Under the pieces are notes generated by a model. That model did not search any database. It was not told the DNA's origin and saw only the letters and a list, made by a program, of their open reading frames with translations. Position numbers and translations under genes: made by a program. Source: Dendrocalamus latiflorus (taxonomy: Eukaryota; Streptophyta; Magnoliopsida; Poales; Poaceae). Taken from it: a stretch of 64,000 bases of DNA. Position 1 is the first letter of the stretch, and every line of letters starts with the position of its first letter. Where the stretch lies: positions 7,916,463 through 7,980,462 of the forward strand of contig CM029672.1 in NCBI GenBank assembly GCA_017311315.1, written 5' to 3'. Shown piece after piece: positions 12,020-22,470 of the stretch.

Positions 12020-12920
12020 TTGGTGGAAAATAATCTAAGTTGACGCAATAGATTCCGTCTTCGTGTATTACTCAAGTTTAAGTCGTGACCAACTTCGCTG
12101 TCTGGTTGACGATCATCAACAACAAGATTCATAGAGCAATTCGAACTGAAGAAGGTGGAAGAGTTGCACGCGGTGAAGGAATTCAAAGTTTCTCCCCATT
12201 ACATCAATCATAGAGCAATTTGGAGACTTAAAAACAACGATCATGGAGAAGGTCATCGGTCGTCTTAAAGCATATAAAGAATGCATCCGCGATAGCAATG
12301 ACAACGGCGATGAATAAATCTTGTTGACACGCACCAAGTAGGAGGTCTGATCATTGAAGCATGAAGGCAAGAACTATTCCAACGGTGGTGACCGAGGTCA
12401 CCAGAATCAGAAGCTTGATAAGGCAAAAATAATGTGCTATAATTGTAACGATTATGTGCATTTTACTTCAGAATGCCGCAAGCCAGAGGCGGAGAAAACG
12501 TTTCTTACTAAAGCTCTTAGCAATGATGAACCAACACTGCTCTAATGCTAAGATGAGTCTGGGACATTGAGAATATGTGTTCATCGTCCTATATCGAGTA
12601 TAAATTAGATAAGTCATAGATGAGACCAACTGCCTCAACAAGTCAAAATCTTTGCATCTGGATGGATCTGTACCCGTTGAATTAAGTTCCTACATATAAC
12701 TTGTATATAGAATGCTTTATGTAGAGGCATAGCGGGTGGTTCATAATGCATTGAAACTAAATTAGGAGTATGCCGAGTCAAGATTATGGGAGAATGTTGG
12801 AAATAATCTTGGGAAATAATCTTGACTTAGAGCAAATCATGTCTGAGACGCAGTCGAGTCTGTCTCTATGTGTTACTCAAGTTGAAGTCATAACTAATTT
12901 GAAGTCTGAGTACATATACT
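12020..12920 (+). mobile_element. Internally deleted Ty1/copia remnant
   Basis: The middle encodes gag-like peptides: 'QFGDLKTTIMEKVIGRLK' near 12218-12270 and, in the open frame 12354-12545, a CCHC zinc knuckle (CYNCNDYVHFTSEC) followed by RKPEAEK. Flanking segments at about 12028-12110 and 12819-12915 resemble each other ('tactcaagttgaagtc', 'ataatctt') and are likely LTR pieces. Everything between gag and the right LTR piece (pol) is missing. It lies about 270 bp upstream of the ANKRD13-like gene. Confidence 0.6.
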
Positions 12921-13032
12921 ATTAGAAGAGTATTAGCTTACATAATAATGAGGTTTATAACTAATTTTGTAAGAAACAGAGCAAAATCAAATAAGAGAAT
13001 GCAATTATAGCTAAGGCAATTCTTCTGCCTTT

Positions 13033-13046
13033 TCTATATTTATTTA
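13033..13046 (+). promoter_or_regulatory. Possible TATA element for the ANKRD13-like gene
   Basis: An AT-rich 'tctatatttattta' lies about 150 bp before the start codon at 13194 in otherwise mixed sequence. Position fits a plant core promoter; nothing else confirms it. Confidence 0.3.
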
Positions 13047-13193
13047 TGCAAGAGTGAATTTTCTCCCCATGCTGAGCCAACGACGCTCGCTCATACAAGT
13101 ATACAACCACAGCTTCTCCACTAGTTAAGCAGCCAAGCTGAGGAGAACCCGAGAAGCTGCGAGGATCCCAAGAGCTCCCACCCCGAGCAGGCA

Positions 13194-15867
13194 ATGTCGG
13201 TCCAGGACCCCTCCCCCGCGCCCCTCCCCGCGGCGGCGCGGCCCAAGCGCACGTCGTCGGCGCCGATCCGGCCGTCCGACTACGCGCACAGCCCGGCGCA
13301 CCACTGCGTCGCGCTGCGGGATGCCGCAGGGCTGGCAGCCATCCTCGCCGGCCTCCCGCCGCTCGCCCACCCGTCCCGGATCCTCTCCGCCGCCCACGCC
13401 GGCCGCGAGGCCCGCCTCGCGGCGTCCGTCTCCGCGGCGCTCGACCGCCGCGACGTGCCTGGGGGGGATACCGCGCTCCACCTCGCCGTGCGGCTCAGGC
13501 TCACCTCCCTCGCCTCCGCGCTCGCCACCGCCGGCGCGGACCCCACGCTCCAGAACCACGCCGGGTGGACGCCGCTCCAGGAGGCGCTGTGCCTGGGTTG
13601 CAAGGACATCGCCGCCTGCCTCCTCCGCGCGCACCGGTTGGCGGCCTGGGCCAAGCTCCGGCGCCGGGCGCCCGTGCTCTCCGCCGCGCTCCGCCGGGTC
13701 CAGGACTTCTACCTCGAGGTGGACTTCCACTTCGAGAGCTCTGTCGTGCCGCTCCTCTCGCGCGCCGCGCCCTCGGACACCTACCGCATATGGAAGCGCG
13801 GCGCGGACCTGCGCGCGGACACCACGCTTGCCGGCTTCGACGGCCTCCGCGTCCGCCGGGCCGACCATTCCTTCATCTTCTTCGGCGAGGAGGCCGACGC
13901 CGGCGGGCGCCGCCTCCCGCCAGGCTCGCTCCTTGTGCTCCACCGCGGCAGGCGCGAGGTGCACGACGCGTTCGCGGCGGCCGCTGCCGGCGGCGACGAG
14001 GACGCGGCCACCTCCGACGCGGCCGCCTACCGCCCAGGGCTCAACATCACCTCCGCGAGGCTCGTGCCAAGAACCACGTGGCTGCGGAAGGAGAAGACGG
14101 AGAGCGTCGGGGAGTGGAAGGCGCGGGTGTTCGACGTCCACAACGTCGTCTTCTCCTTCCGCACGCTCAAGGCAGCCAGCGCCGGTCGCAAAGATTTCAC
14201 CTTTGAGCTCGCCGGAGTCGACGACGACGAGTTCTTGCCGCTGGAGATCCGGGATGACGACGAGGACGGCGATTTCTTGGTCGCCGACATCCCCCCACCC
14301 CCGCCGCGGCGCAACTGCTACGTGCCCGGCCGGCGCAGCGTCGCAGGGCCGCCCTCCCACATGGGGACGCCGCAGAGGCGGAGGAACAGCGTGGACGTGC
14401 CGCGACGGCTGCCGACCTGCGCGTCGGTGGGCCGCGGCGAGGACGGCCGGCACGCGACGAGGGGGGGAGCCAAGTGGAAGGAGGAGGAGACGGTGAAGAC
14501 GCTGCGGCCGACGGTCTGGCTCACCGAGGACTTCCCGCTTAGTGTCGAGGAGTTCCTGCCTCTGCTGGACATCCTGGCGAGCCGCGTACGCGCCGTGCGC
14601 CGCCTCCGCGAGCTGCTCACCACCAAGTTCCCGCCGGGGACATTCCCAGTGAAGGTAACGTTCAATCTGCCCTCATGCTCATGCAAGAACACAAATTCTT
14701 GTTCTGTTTTTGCTGAAGCAACTTAGTTAGTTTCAGTGGTTGTGCAAATTCGACAAGAATTTAGATATCTTTGATAATTTAACAAAGTGCTTTGATCAGT
14801 GCTTGTACTGTTAATGCAGTTGCAAATGAATGTAAGTAAACTCGAAAAGCATCTGAACAAAGCAAAGTATAATTAATGTATACCACCATCTGCTATTTAC
14901 TCCCTTTGTGCGTGAAAATTCTTGTCTTTTGATCTGATAGTTTTAGGGGTTAGGTGATTGTGATTCTTTGTCGTTTGCTGCAATCGGACCGTTTAGCTGT
15001 TATAGGCTTGTAGTATCAAGAATAGTAAGTAGAGGCTACATGTAAAAGCAGTGTAAGCTCGACATGTGTAAATGTGAGTCAGCTTTTAGGGCAAAACTTC
15101 AAGGGAGTTTACTTTTAGTACACATGCTCATCTGCATAGTGCATTGCAACGCAATAGGCAACTTCCAGGCTTGATCAATGCTGGGGAATGGGGGGCTGCT
15201 GTAAATGATAGTACTAGCATGTAATTACTATCTTGCCGTGCTAGAAGCTGGTTTAAGATGAGAAAGCATGGAGCATTGAAAGCTTACTCCATGGTTCACA
15301 AAAGTAGTACTCATTGAAGTGCACCCACAAGCACTCCCTGAAATGTCCTTCTGCTTCTTCATCATGTTCTGAACGCTATGCATCATTTTGCTTCTGAAGA
15401 AGTATGCTGGAAACTTGGATTTTGGTTCGTTGCACATACTCATTTTGCTACTTACTGATGTAATGCGGATTTGGACTAAAGATGATATCTGTGAATTCAG
15501 CTAATCGATGATTCCATTGTTCGTGCAGGTTGCGATTCCTGTTGTTCCTACCGTGAGGGTAGTTATCACTTTCACCAAGTTTGTCCCTCTCGTCGAGCCA
15601 GAGGAGTTCTTCACGCCGATGTCGAGCCCCAGCCTCTTGGTGAGCCCAGGTCCAGGATCCATCATGCCTAAGCCAGACACCCACAAGAGCTCCTATCTGA
15701 AGTGGGGCTCGAAGAACTCCAGAACAAAGCCCGTGAATCTGTCGCAGGTCGCGGACAACACCGACCCCTTCACGATCTCGAGCGACTACACCTGGTTAAA
15801 CATTGGATCCAAGAACCAAGACAAGAAATCATCCAAGGCCAAAAAGGGCAAAAGCAAAGAGACCTAG
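13194..15867 (+). CDS. ANKRD13-like ankyrin repeat / GPCR-chaperone domain protein
   Basis: Two exons, 13194-14654 and 15529-15867, join in phase 0 (GAAG/gtaacg donor, tcgtgcag acceptor) to give 599 aa. The N-terminus is low complexity. An ankyrin segment spans about residues 90-146 (GDTALHLAV, then AGADPTLQNHAGWTPLQEAL). From about residue 170 to the end runs the GPCR-chaperone-type domain of the ANKRD13 family, with YRIWKRGADLRADTTLAGFD, TTWLRKEKTESVGEWKARVFDV and WLTEDFPLSVEEFLPLLDIL. The C-terminus is Lys-rich (KKSSKAKKGKSKET). In animals, family members bind ubiquitinated or immature membrane proteins; the plant role is unknown to me. Exon 1 is extremely GC-rich, exon 2 is not, a common gradient in grass genes. 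If the intron is retained, a stop would give 510 aa. No membrane segment or signal peptide is seen. Confidence 0.93.
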
Positions 15868-16250
15868 AGTTTGATCCGGTGGTCTCGAGTTAGTGAAAGC
15901 TAGCTAATACGCCATCACCCAGAACCTGTAATTACCAAGCATCTGGGACGAGCCATGCCACTGCTAATACCTAGTATTAGCGCGTACTCACGACGAAAAG
16001 CGCTATGATTAGCAGCTACCAGGGAGGGAATAGTTGTTGTGAAACCTGGTCGGCTAATTTCCTTTGTCTTCTGTTCCTCTTTTCACTGATTGTTCAGCGA
16101 TGTGATGTAAAATCGGGCAACACCAAATTGCGAAAGCCGCTCTTGGTTCTTGCCCAAGCCTTTGTGTTACAAGAATTCCTTCAGTTCTTTCATATCTACT
16201 GCATATTGCCATCCCTTGTGTGTCTCTGATTTCTGCAAAAAAAAAAAAAC
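15868..16250 (+). other. Probable 3' untranslated region of the ANKRD13-like gene
   Basis: Non-coding sequence directly after the stop codon, ending in a run of A residues near 16238-16249. No clear polyadenylation signal was pinned down. Confidence 0.4.
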
Positions 16251-16831
16251 GGTTCCTGGATGGAAGAAGCCGTGGCGCTTGAAGCGTTTGAAAGATGAAC
16301 TCTGGGCTGTCTGAACTGAAGTGTGCATTTGTGCTTCAGATCGGTCTCCTCTCCAAGCGCAAAGTACGAGATTGTCCTGCAAAAGCAAGCAAATGGAATG
16401 GCTCGGATGGCATTGTGTGATTTGGCTGCATGTCGTGGATCGAGGAATTCGATGGTTCCTTTTCTTGTGCTGACTATGATGGCAGTGCTCCTGCTGCTGC
16501 TGCCCCTCTGTGTCGTGTCCGCTCTTTGCAGGGCAGAATCATTGTCCTACATTCAGGCTTTACCCGAGCATGGCTGGCAGCCTGGCACAAACATTCCCTG
16601 TGAAAAATGGCACGGCAGAATTTCTACCAAAGCACTCAAATTCACCTGGCAAAAACCACAGCTCGCCATGGGTTTTACACTTTCTCCTGGCTGACATAGA
16701 ATTGTGAGAATTCCTGCTCTCTCTCTCTCTCTCTTTTGAATTTGGTAGCTTGAGCAGAAGAACAAGGGGAAAATGATCTACGTCTAGGAATGTATGCAGA
16801 TTACATGGCGAGTCACCGATCCTTTCACAAT
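16251..16831. other. Short intergenic stretch with one weak open frame
   Basis: An open frame at 16323-16694 (123 aa) contains a hydrophobic segment (VLLLLLPLCVVSALC) but resembles no known protein. A CT microsatellite lies at about 16712-16733. I see no other feature. Confidence 0.35.
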
Positions 16832-19620
16832 TGTTGAGGAATTGTCGCTGACGAGTCCAGTCCGATCGATTCCTCTCCTATACAAAATACAAATCAAGCA
16901 CAGAGAAATGCAAATAGTAGATTGGAAATACAGAGATAGGGGGAGAACTCCTGGTCTTTCTTTATTGCTTTCCCTTTCACGTGTCTACAAAATAGCCAAT
17001 GAGACTCTTCACGTAGCCCATCTGTATTTGTGCAACACAAGCTGCATTATCTTCATAGATAATTGTGGGAGTTTGCATGATGTTCATCCCACATAACTGC
17101 TGGATGTGGTCAACCATTCGTCGGAACCAAACACATTCTCGTGTGGCTTCGTACAGCGCTATGATTTCTGAGTGGTTCATCGAAGTCGCTACAATACTTT
17201 GCTTAGACGATTTTCATAAAATTACAGTTCCACCACACAGTAATACATAGTCTATTGGTGATCTTGTGGTATGCGGGTCTGACAGGTACCCAGCATCTGC
17301 ATAGCTAGTTAAGTCTTGGTTCTTTCTGTAGAATAACCCAAGGTTCTTACTTCCTTAGAGGTATTGCAAGATATCCTTTATTCCCTGCCAATACTTTTTG
17401 GTAGGTTCTGCGCTATACCTTGCTAATAGGTTTACGTCAAATGTAATGTCCGGTTCAGTGCAGTTTGCTAGATATGTAAGTGCTCCTACTGCACTTAGAT
17501 ATGGGAATTCCGGTCCTAAAACCTCCGCTCCCTCTTCCCTAGGTCGGTACAAATCCTTATCTTACTGTAAAGATCTCTCGATCATCGGTACTTTCGATGG
17601 GTATGCCTTCTCAAAGCCGAACCTTTCTAACACCTTCTGGGCGTAGGCTGATTGATGTACTAATATTCCTTCAGGGACATGCTCGAGCTGTAGGCCTAAC
17701 CAATATTTAGTTTTATCCAAATCTTTCATTTCAAATTCTGATTCCAAGTAAGAACTTACTTCTTTTATGTCTTCCATGGTCCCGATGATATTCAGATCAT
17801 TTACATATACTGATATTATACAAAATCTATTTTGGGATCGTCGTATAAATATACAGGGACAATCTTTATTGTTCGTGTAGCCTTTCTTGCATAGAAAGTT
17901 GCTTAAACGATTATACCACATTCTGCCTGATTGCTGGAGTACGTACAGTGATTTCCTGAGTTTCACACTGTACAGATTTCTATTTGCCCTGTCTTGTTTC
18001 GGGACAAGGATACTTTCAGGTACCTTCATATAAATTTTTGAATCTAAGTTTCTATAAAGGTATGTAGTTAATTACCACATCTATCAATTTCATTTCTAAG
18101 CTCAGGTTTACTGCCATTGAGATTAAATATCTAAAGGTGATTCCACTCATGACTGGGTAGTAGATTTCTTCACAATCAACTCCTGAACGTTGAATGAAAC
18201 CTTGTGCAACATGCCTTGCTTTATATCTTACAACTTCATTTCTTTTATTTCTCTTTCGAACAAATACCCACTTATGCCCTATAGGATGCAAATGGGGAGG
18301 TGTGCAACTTATAGGTCCATACACTTATCTTTGGTTCAAAGATAATAATTCAGTTTCTATTGCCTTTTTCTAATCTTCCCAATCTGATCTTTTCTTACAT
18401 TTTAGCGAGTGATGCGGGCTCTGTATCAAGACTGATGATTGTGGTAATTTTCTTTGCAAAGTAGATATCAACAAATGCATTTGAAGTAAATTCTCCGGCG
18501 TTGTCCATTCTGATGGACTTTATGTGATGATCAGAGAAAATATTTCTAATGCGAATTTTCTACGAGATCAGTTTTGCGAAAGCATGCTTTCTCATAGACA
18601 ATAAGCATACGTGCGACCATTTTAAGGAAACATCAATTAGCACCATGAAATATTTAAATAGCCCTGATAGTGACTATATGGGACCGCAAGTGTCTCCTTG
18701 GATGCGCTCTACAAATGCAGGGACTTCATCCTTCACTTTAAGATTAGAAGGTCTAGTAATTAATTTCCCGGTGGCATATACGGGGCATACAAAATTTTTG
18801 TGATTCGGAAAATTCTTTACATTAATATTATGTCCCTGTGAATTGTTAATTATATTTCTTATCATCGTAAGACCTGAGTGATCTAATCCGTCATGCTAGA
18901 GACAGAAGAGTTCAGAGATTCTAAATATTATCTTCAGGGCAGTATAAGCTGCAGGTGCCTTGATATTAGTGTAGTATAGTCCAGTTTATAATGAAGGAAG
19001 TTTTTCTAATCCCTTTTTTCTATTTGCTTCACGCTTCGTAATGAGCAGGTATTCGTTACCATGCTCTTATTTAGTCTCAACATGAAAACCGTTGGCGCAA
19101 ACATCCTTGAAACTTAAAAGAGATCTAGTCGATTCTAGGTATAATAAGACTTCTTGAATACCAAAGTTGTATCCATTGGGAGTATAATTGTGGTTCTTCC
19201 CGAAACTATTATACAAGCATCGCTACAAGCAATTGTTGTAAAGCTGCCAGCATTCTTACTAATTGACTGAGAGTATTTTGTCTCTCTCAAGATGGTATTC
19301 GTTGTGTCGCTATCGGCTAAGCACACTTCTTCCATAGGGCGTTACACGTGTTCTTTCGATTTACCGGAGCGATTCGTGCTGATAACGTGTTAAGGAACCG
19401 TCGCTGGCGAGCCCAGTCCGATCGATTCCTCTCCTATGCAAAAGACAGATCAATCACAGAGTAATGTAAATAGTAGATTAAAAACACAGAGATAGGGGGA
19501 GAACTCCTGTTCTTTTTTATTGCTTTCTCTTTCACGTGTCTACAAAATAGCCAATGAGACTCCCTATTTATAGCCTAGTGGTGAGATGTCCACCATGAAC
19601 CAATGTTTCAAGTCCAGACC
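16832..19620 (-). mobile_element. Broken Ty1/copia retrotransposon, minus strand
   Basis: Read on the minus strand it carries, in order: pre-integrase peptides (about 18674-18865), reverse transcriptase pieces (18052-18324 with HKWVFVRKRNKRNEVVRYKARHVAQGF-type motif, shown here only in part; 17562-18029 with SLYVLQQSGRMWYNRL and SVYVNDLNIIG in place of the usual YMDD), then LSAVGALTYLANCTEPDITF and RNase H (EDNAACVAQIQMGYVKS, 16977-17180). Two LTR-like segments match: 16832-17005 and 19388-19562. The left one joins directly to RNase H, so the polypurine tract and the first part of that LTR are deleted. On the right, 'tatttatag' at about 19567 is the LTR TATA region; the true outer boundary is unclear. 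Many stops and frameshifts make it inactive. Confidence 0.8.
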
Positions 19621-20384
19621 TAGATTTCCTAACAAAAAATAAATTAGACAAATATCATCTTCCCGGTGTTTGGTGGTATACACGGGAATTTCTCTTCCTT
19701 ACACATACATTAGCCAATAGGACCGTTTTGTGGGACTCATCGGTCAGTGACTAACAAGAGAGAACCCACAAGCATTTCACAAAGAAACATTCTCGCCCCA
19801 AAAGCAGAGGCAGCATGTTCGGTCATCTACACTATAGAGACTAGACTACTACGGTCAACTAGACAAAGGTTAGCACAAGAACTCAGTCAGATTCGATTCC
19901 TCTTTTGGACTTCCTGGCGAAGAAAAGAAGATGCAAGTGAGGTGATGTGATGTTTCTGCAGGGGCCGATCAAGTACAAGTTAATCTAAAATCTGTCTTTT
20001 TTTTTGTGTGTGGAGTAGTCCTTTAATCTCTCTTTTCACAATTTGCATTTTCTTGCCGGACAAAAAGTGACGTTTCTGCCCATCAATTCCGTGTGAACAA
20101 AAGTGCACACGGTACATGGACCTGGCTGATTCAAGCCGTCTCGTTCTCCGTTTGAGATTGGACGGTTTGACCATAAAGTTTCAGAAATTTCTCTGATGCA
20201 GCCCGGAAATTTAGCAGCTAAAGGAGAGAAAGAACTAGTTGCTTTAGCTCTGTTGCGAATTGACTTGCCACTGCGGTCTGAAGAAAAAGGATTAGCGTGG
20301 CACTGACAAATGGGTTCACGTCCACGGCCAGTGAAACAAACCTCGTACATGAGTAATTGTTTATGTACTGGGAAAATTTATTTA
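19621..20384. other. Unresolved sequence right of the copia element
   Basis: Probably includes the rest of the minus-strand element's 5' LTR, which should extend some distance past the TATA region. No open frame here resembles a known protein. Confidence 0.3.
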
Positions 20385-20505
20385 TTTGCCACCCTTACGA
20401 CTCGGGTGGCAACAGATTTGCCACCCGGGTCCATTGTCAGTGACTCAGGTGATCTCACATGTAAGTGACAGAATCTCGGTGTCAATCTTAAGAGTGGCAA
20501 AAAAT
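20385..20505. mobile_element. Possible short palindromic MITE
   Basis: The left end 'atttgccacccttacgactc' is roughly the inverse of the right end 'cttaagagtggcaaaaaa', with further 'gggtggcaa/ttgccaccc' inversions inside. No convincing target duplication. Confidence 0.35.
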
Positions 20506-20699
20506 TGAATCTCCCGATCATATTTCCGATTCTTAATCAGGATAGTGTCACGTGAACATATATTAGGGTTGGATCTTACGGTGTGTGTAACTGCTCCCAA
20601 AGCTAAGAAAAGAAATAGTAGCCGTAGCAAGTCGAGGTCTTGAGTCCAACTGAATAAGAAAATCAATGGGTACCAACTGAATAAGAAAATCAATCGACA

Positions 20700-21985
20700 T
20701 AGAGCAAGTACAATGATGCTGACTAGGTCGCCTCTAGCGAAATCCACGTCAACACAATCCTATGTGGAAGAGAGAGACAAGAGGAGAGAGAGGCAAGTTG
20801 CCCCTCATGCAAGAGGTGACCTCTAGCACATCATACGAGGACTTGGAGGCGATGCTAGTTCTCAAGGGCGAGAGGAAGCGGCCATACATGTGCCGCTCAC
20901 CCATGTTGCCTAGGGTTTGGTGACGGCATTGATTGATGTGGCGGCAGCGCAATCGACATAGAGGAATTGGTAGAGGGGCTTGAGAGGATCACGTAGGGGT
21001 GCTAAGAGGCGAGGAGGACTGGTATGGCTAAGAGTGCAAACACTACTTTGATTTATGCTTCACCATTACAAACTGAAGTTACAAAGTTTGGTGGTGTTGA
21101 ATTGAGCAATGCAACGGAAAAAACAAAGCTTGGTCAAGAGGGAGGGGAAGGGGACAGCCAAGGAGAGAGAAGTGAGGTGCATGAGAAGGCATCAACAACA
21201 TTCGACCAGGGGAAGCAAAAGCTAGTGCATTCGGCGTATGAAGAGATATAAGCATTTAGCTGCATGAAAGAAGGCATGAGAAGGATGCACATGATCCAAG
21301 AGGGCATGGAGCCGTGAGGGCTCATGCCAATGCACGTGATCCAAGGGAAGTGCGTGGGCAGCAATGGAGTGCGCATGGACAGAGTTGGTTCGGCCAAAGA
21401 GAAAAACCAATGTGTGTAGTTTGTGCATGCAAGGAAAGAGTTCAGTTTCCTTGGAAAGGAAGAAAGAACAAAGGAAACAAGTCTACGTGGGATCCCTTTG
21501 GGTCCGAATCAACCAAAGAGATGGAGTCCAATCCGAACTTCCTATCCTTTGAGTTTGTTTCTATCTCTTGAATTTGTTTCCTTTTATTAAGTTGGGTTCG
21601 GATGCTATTCACGTGTACTGTTTACGCATGATACTGTTCACACGTGGTAGGAGAGTTTCAGTTGTTTTGGTCGCACCATTGTGGTGCCAATATAAAGCCA
21701 GGCATAGCCCATGTTATAACGGGGTGAGAATTTTGAGAAGAGAAATGCAGAAAATGTCATGATGTTTTTATGGCGCATATCTTGAGAGTTTCCCATCTAG
21801 GGTTTGGTGTGGCTAGTGCAAGGCAAGAACAACTCGTTCTTGAGATTGCTCACTGGATCTACACGATTTATCTCTTCCAATTCGTAACTTCTTCTATTGT
21901 TCATAGTTTGGGGGATCTTTGGTCCTTTACTTCTAATCAATCCGATGTTGATTAGTGTAATTTAACTAGTTATCCATCTACTAAC
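20700..21985 (+). mobile_element. LTR-like retroelement debris
   Basis: The right part has LTR character: 'caatataaagccagg' (TATA-like, about 21690), then a long leader ending 'gattagtgtaatttaactag'. The left part has a 75-codon open frame (21024-21251) of no known family. The right edge abuts a minus-strand copia fragment near 21986, suggesting truncation. Assignment to a family is not possible by eye. Confidence 0.35.
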
Positions 21986-22438
21986 CACAAGAAGAGGAGC
22001 TACCGCTGTTCGCGGGCTGTGGCGGCCTCGCGTTCGCGGGCGGCGGCGGCCTCACGCTCTCGTTGGGCAATGGTGGCCGCAGCCTCGGCATGTTGGTGAG
22101 CAATGGTGTCATTAACCATGACGGCGGCAGGTAGCGTGAGTTAAGGTAGGCGGAAGCGTGTGGTTGCAGGGAACGAACACACCTCTGATATCATGTTAGC
22201 GAGGAAAGTTACGCCATCTTTGATTGATTGAAATCAGAGTTCATGAGTTACATATATACAGATTACAGATATCATGTGAACGCGTTACAGTTATCGTGTG
22301 AACGCGTTAACATTGGGAAGATAAAGCAATATCATGTGAACGCGTTATAGCTATCGTGTGAACACGTTAACATTGGGAAGATAAAGCGTCATGCATGCAG
22401 AAAGCCGATCAGGAGGCTCGTCCTTATTCTGTCTAACA
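21986..22438 (-). mobile_element. 5' end of a copia element (LTR, primer site, gag start), minus strand
   Basis: The LTR occupies 22194-22438 (TGTTAG...CTAACA ends, 245 bp). Next to its inner edge, on the minus strand, is TGATATCAGAGG, one or two bases away from the usual initiator-Met tRNA primer site TGGTATCAGAG. About 75 bases further in, a gag-like start encodes MVNDTIAHQHAEAAATIAQ and an Ala/Glu/Arg-rich stretch before a stop. The rest of the element is absent. The LTR outer edge is only 32 bp from the proposed start codon of the dehydratase gene at 22471. Confidence 0.65.
22269..22388 (+). repeat. Two tandem 60 bp units inside the LTR
   Basis: Two head-to-tail copies with exactly 60 bp spacing, differing at a handful of bases. 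Each unit has its own internal duplication, 'atcatgtgaacgcgtta' followed by 'atcgtgtgaacgcgtta'. LTR tandem repeats of this kind often lie in the enhancer part. Confidence 0.85.
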
Positions 22439-22470
22439 TTATATGTTACTTAGATTGTACCACACTCGCC

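Noticed and set aside
13125..14453. 442-codon open frame on the minus strand
   Set aside because: It is the antisense of the GC-rich ANKRD13-like exon; low-complexity Arg/Gly/Ala composition, no family motifs, and the sense frame has clear domains and splice continuity.
13321..14496. 391-codon open frame in another plus frame
   Set aside because: Ser/Arg/Pro-rich shadow of the same exon; no domain resemblance.
16323..16694. 123-codon frame with a signal-peptide-like hydrophobic segment
   Set aside because: No recognisable family, next to transposon debris and a CT microsatellite; a single hydrophobic run is weak support.
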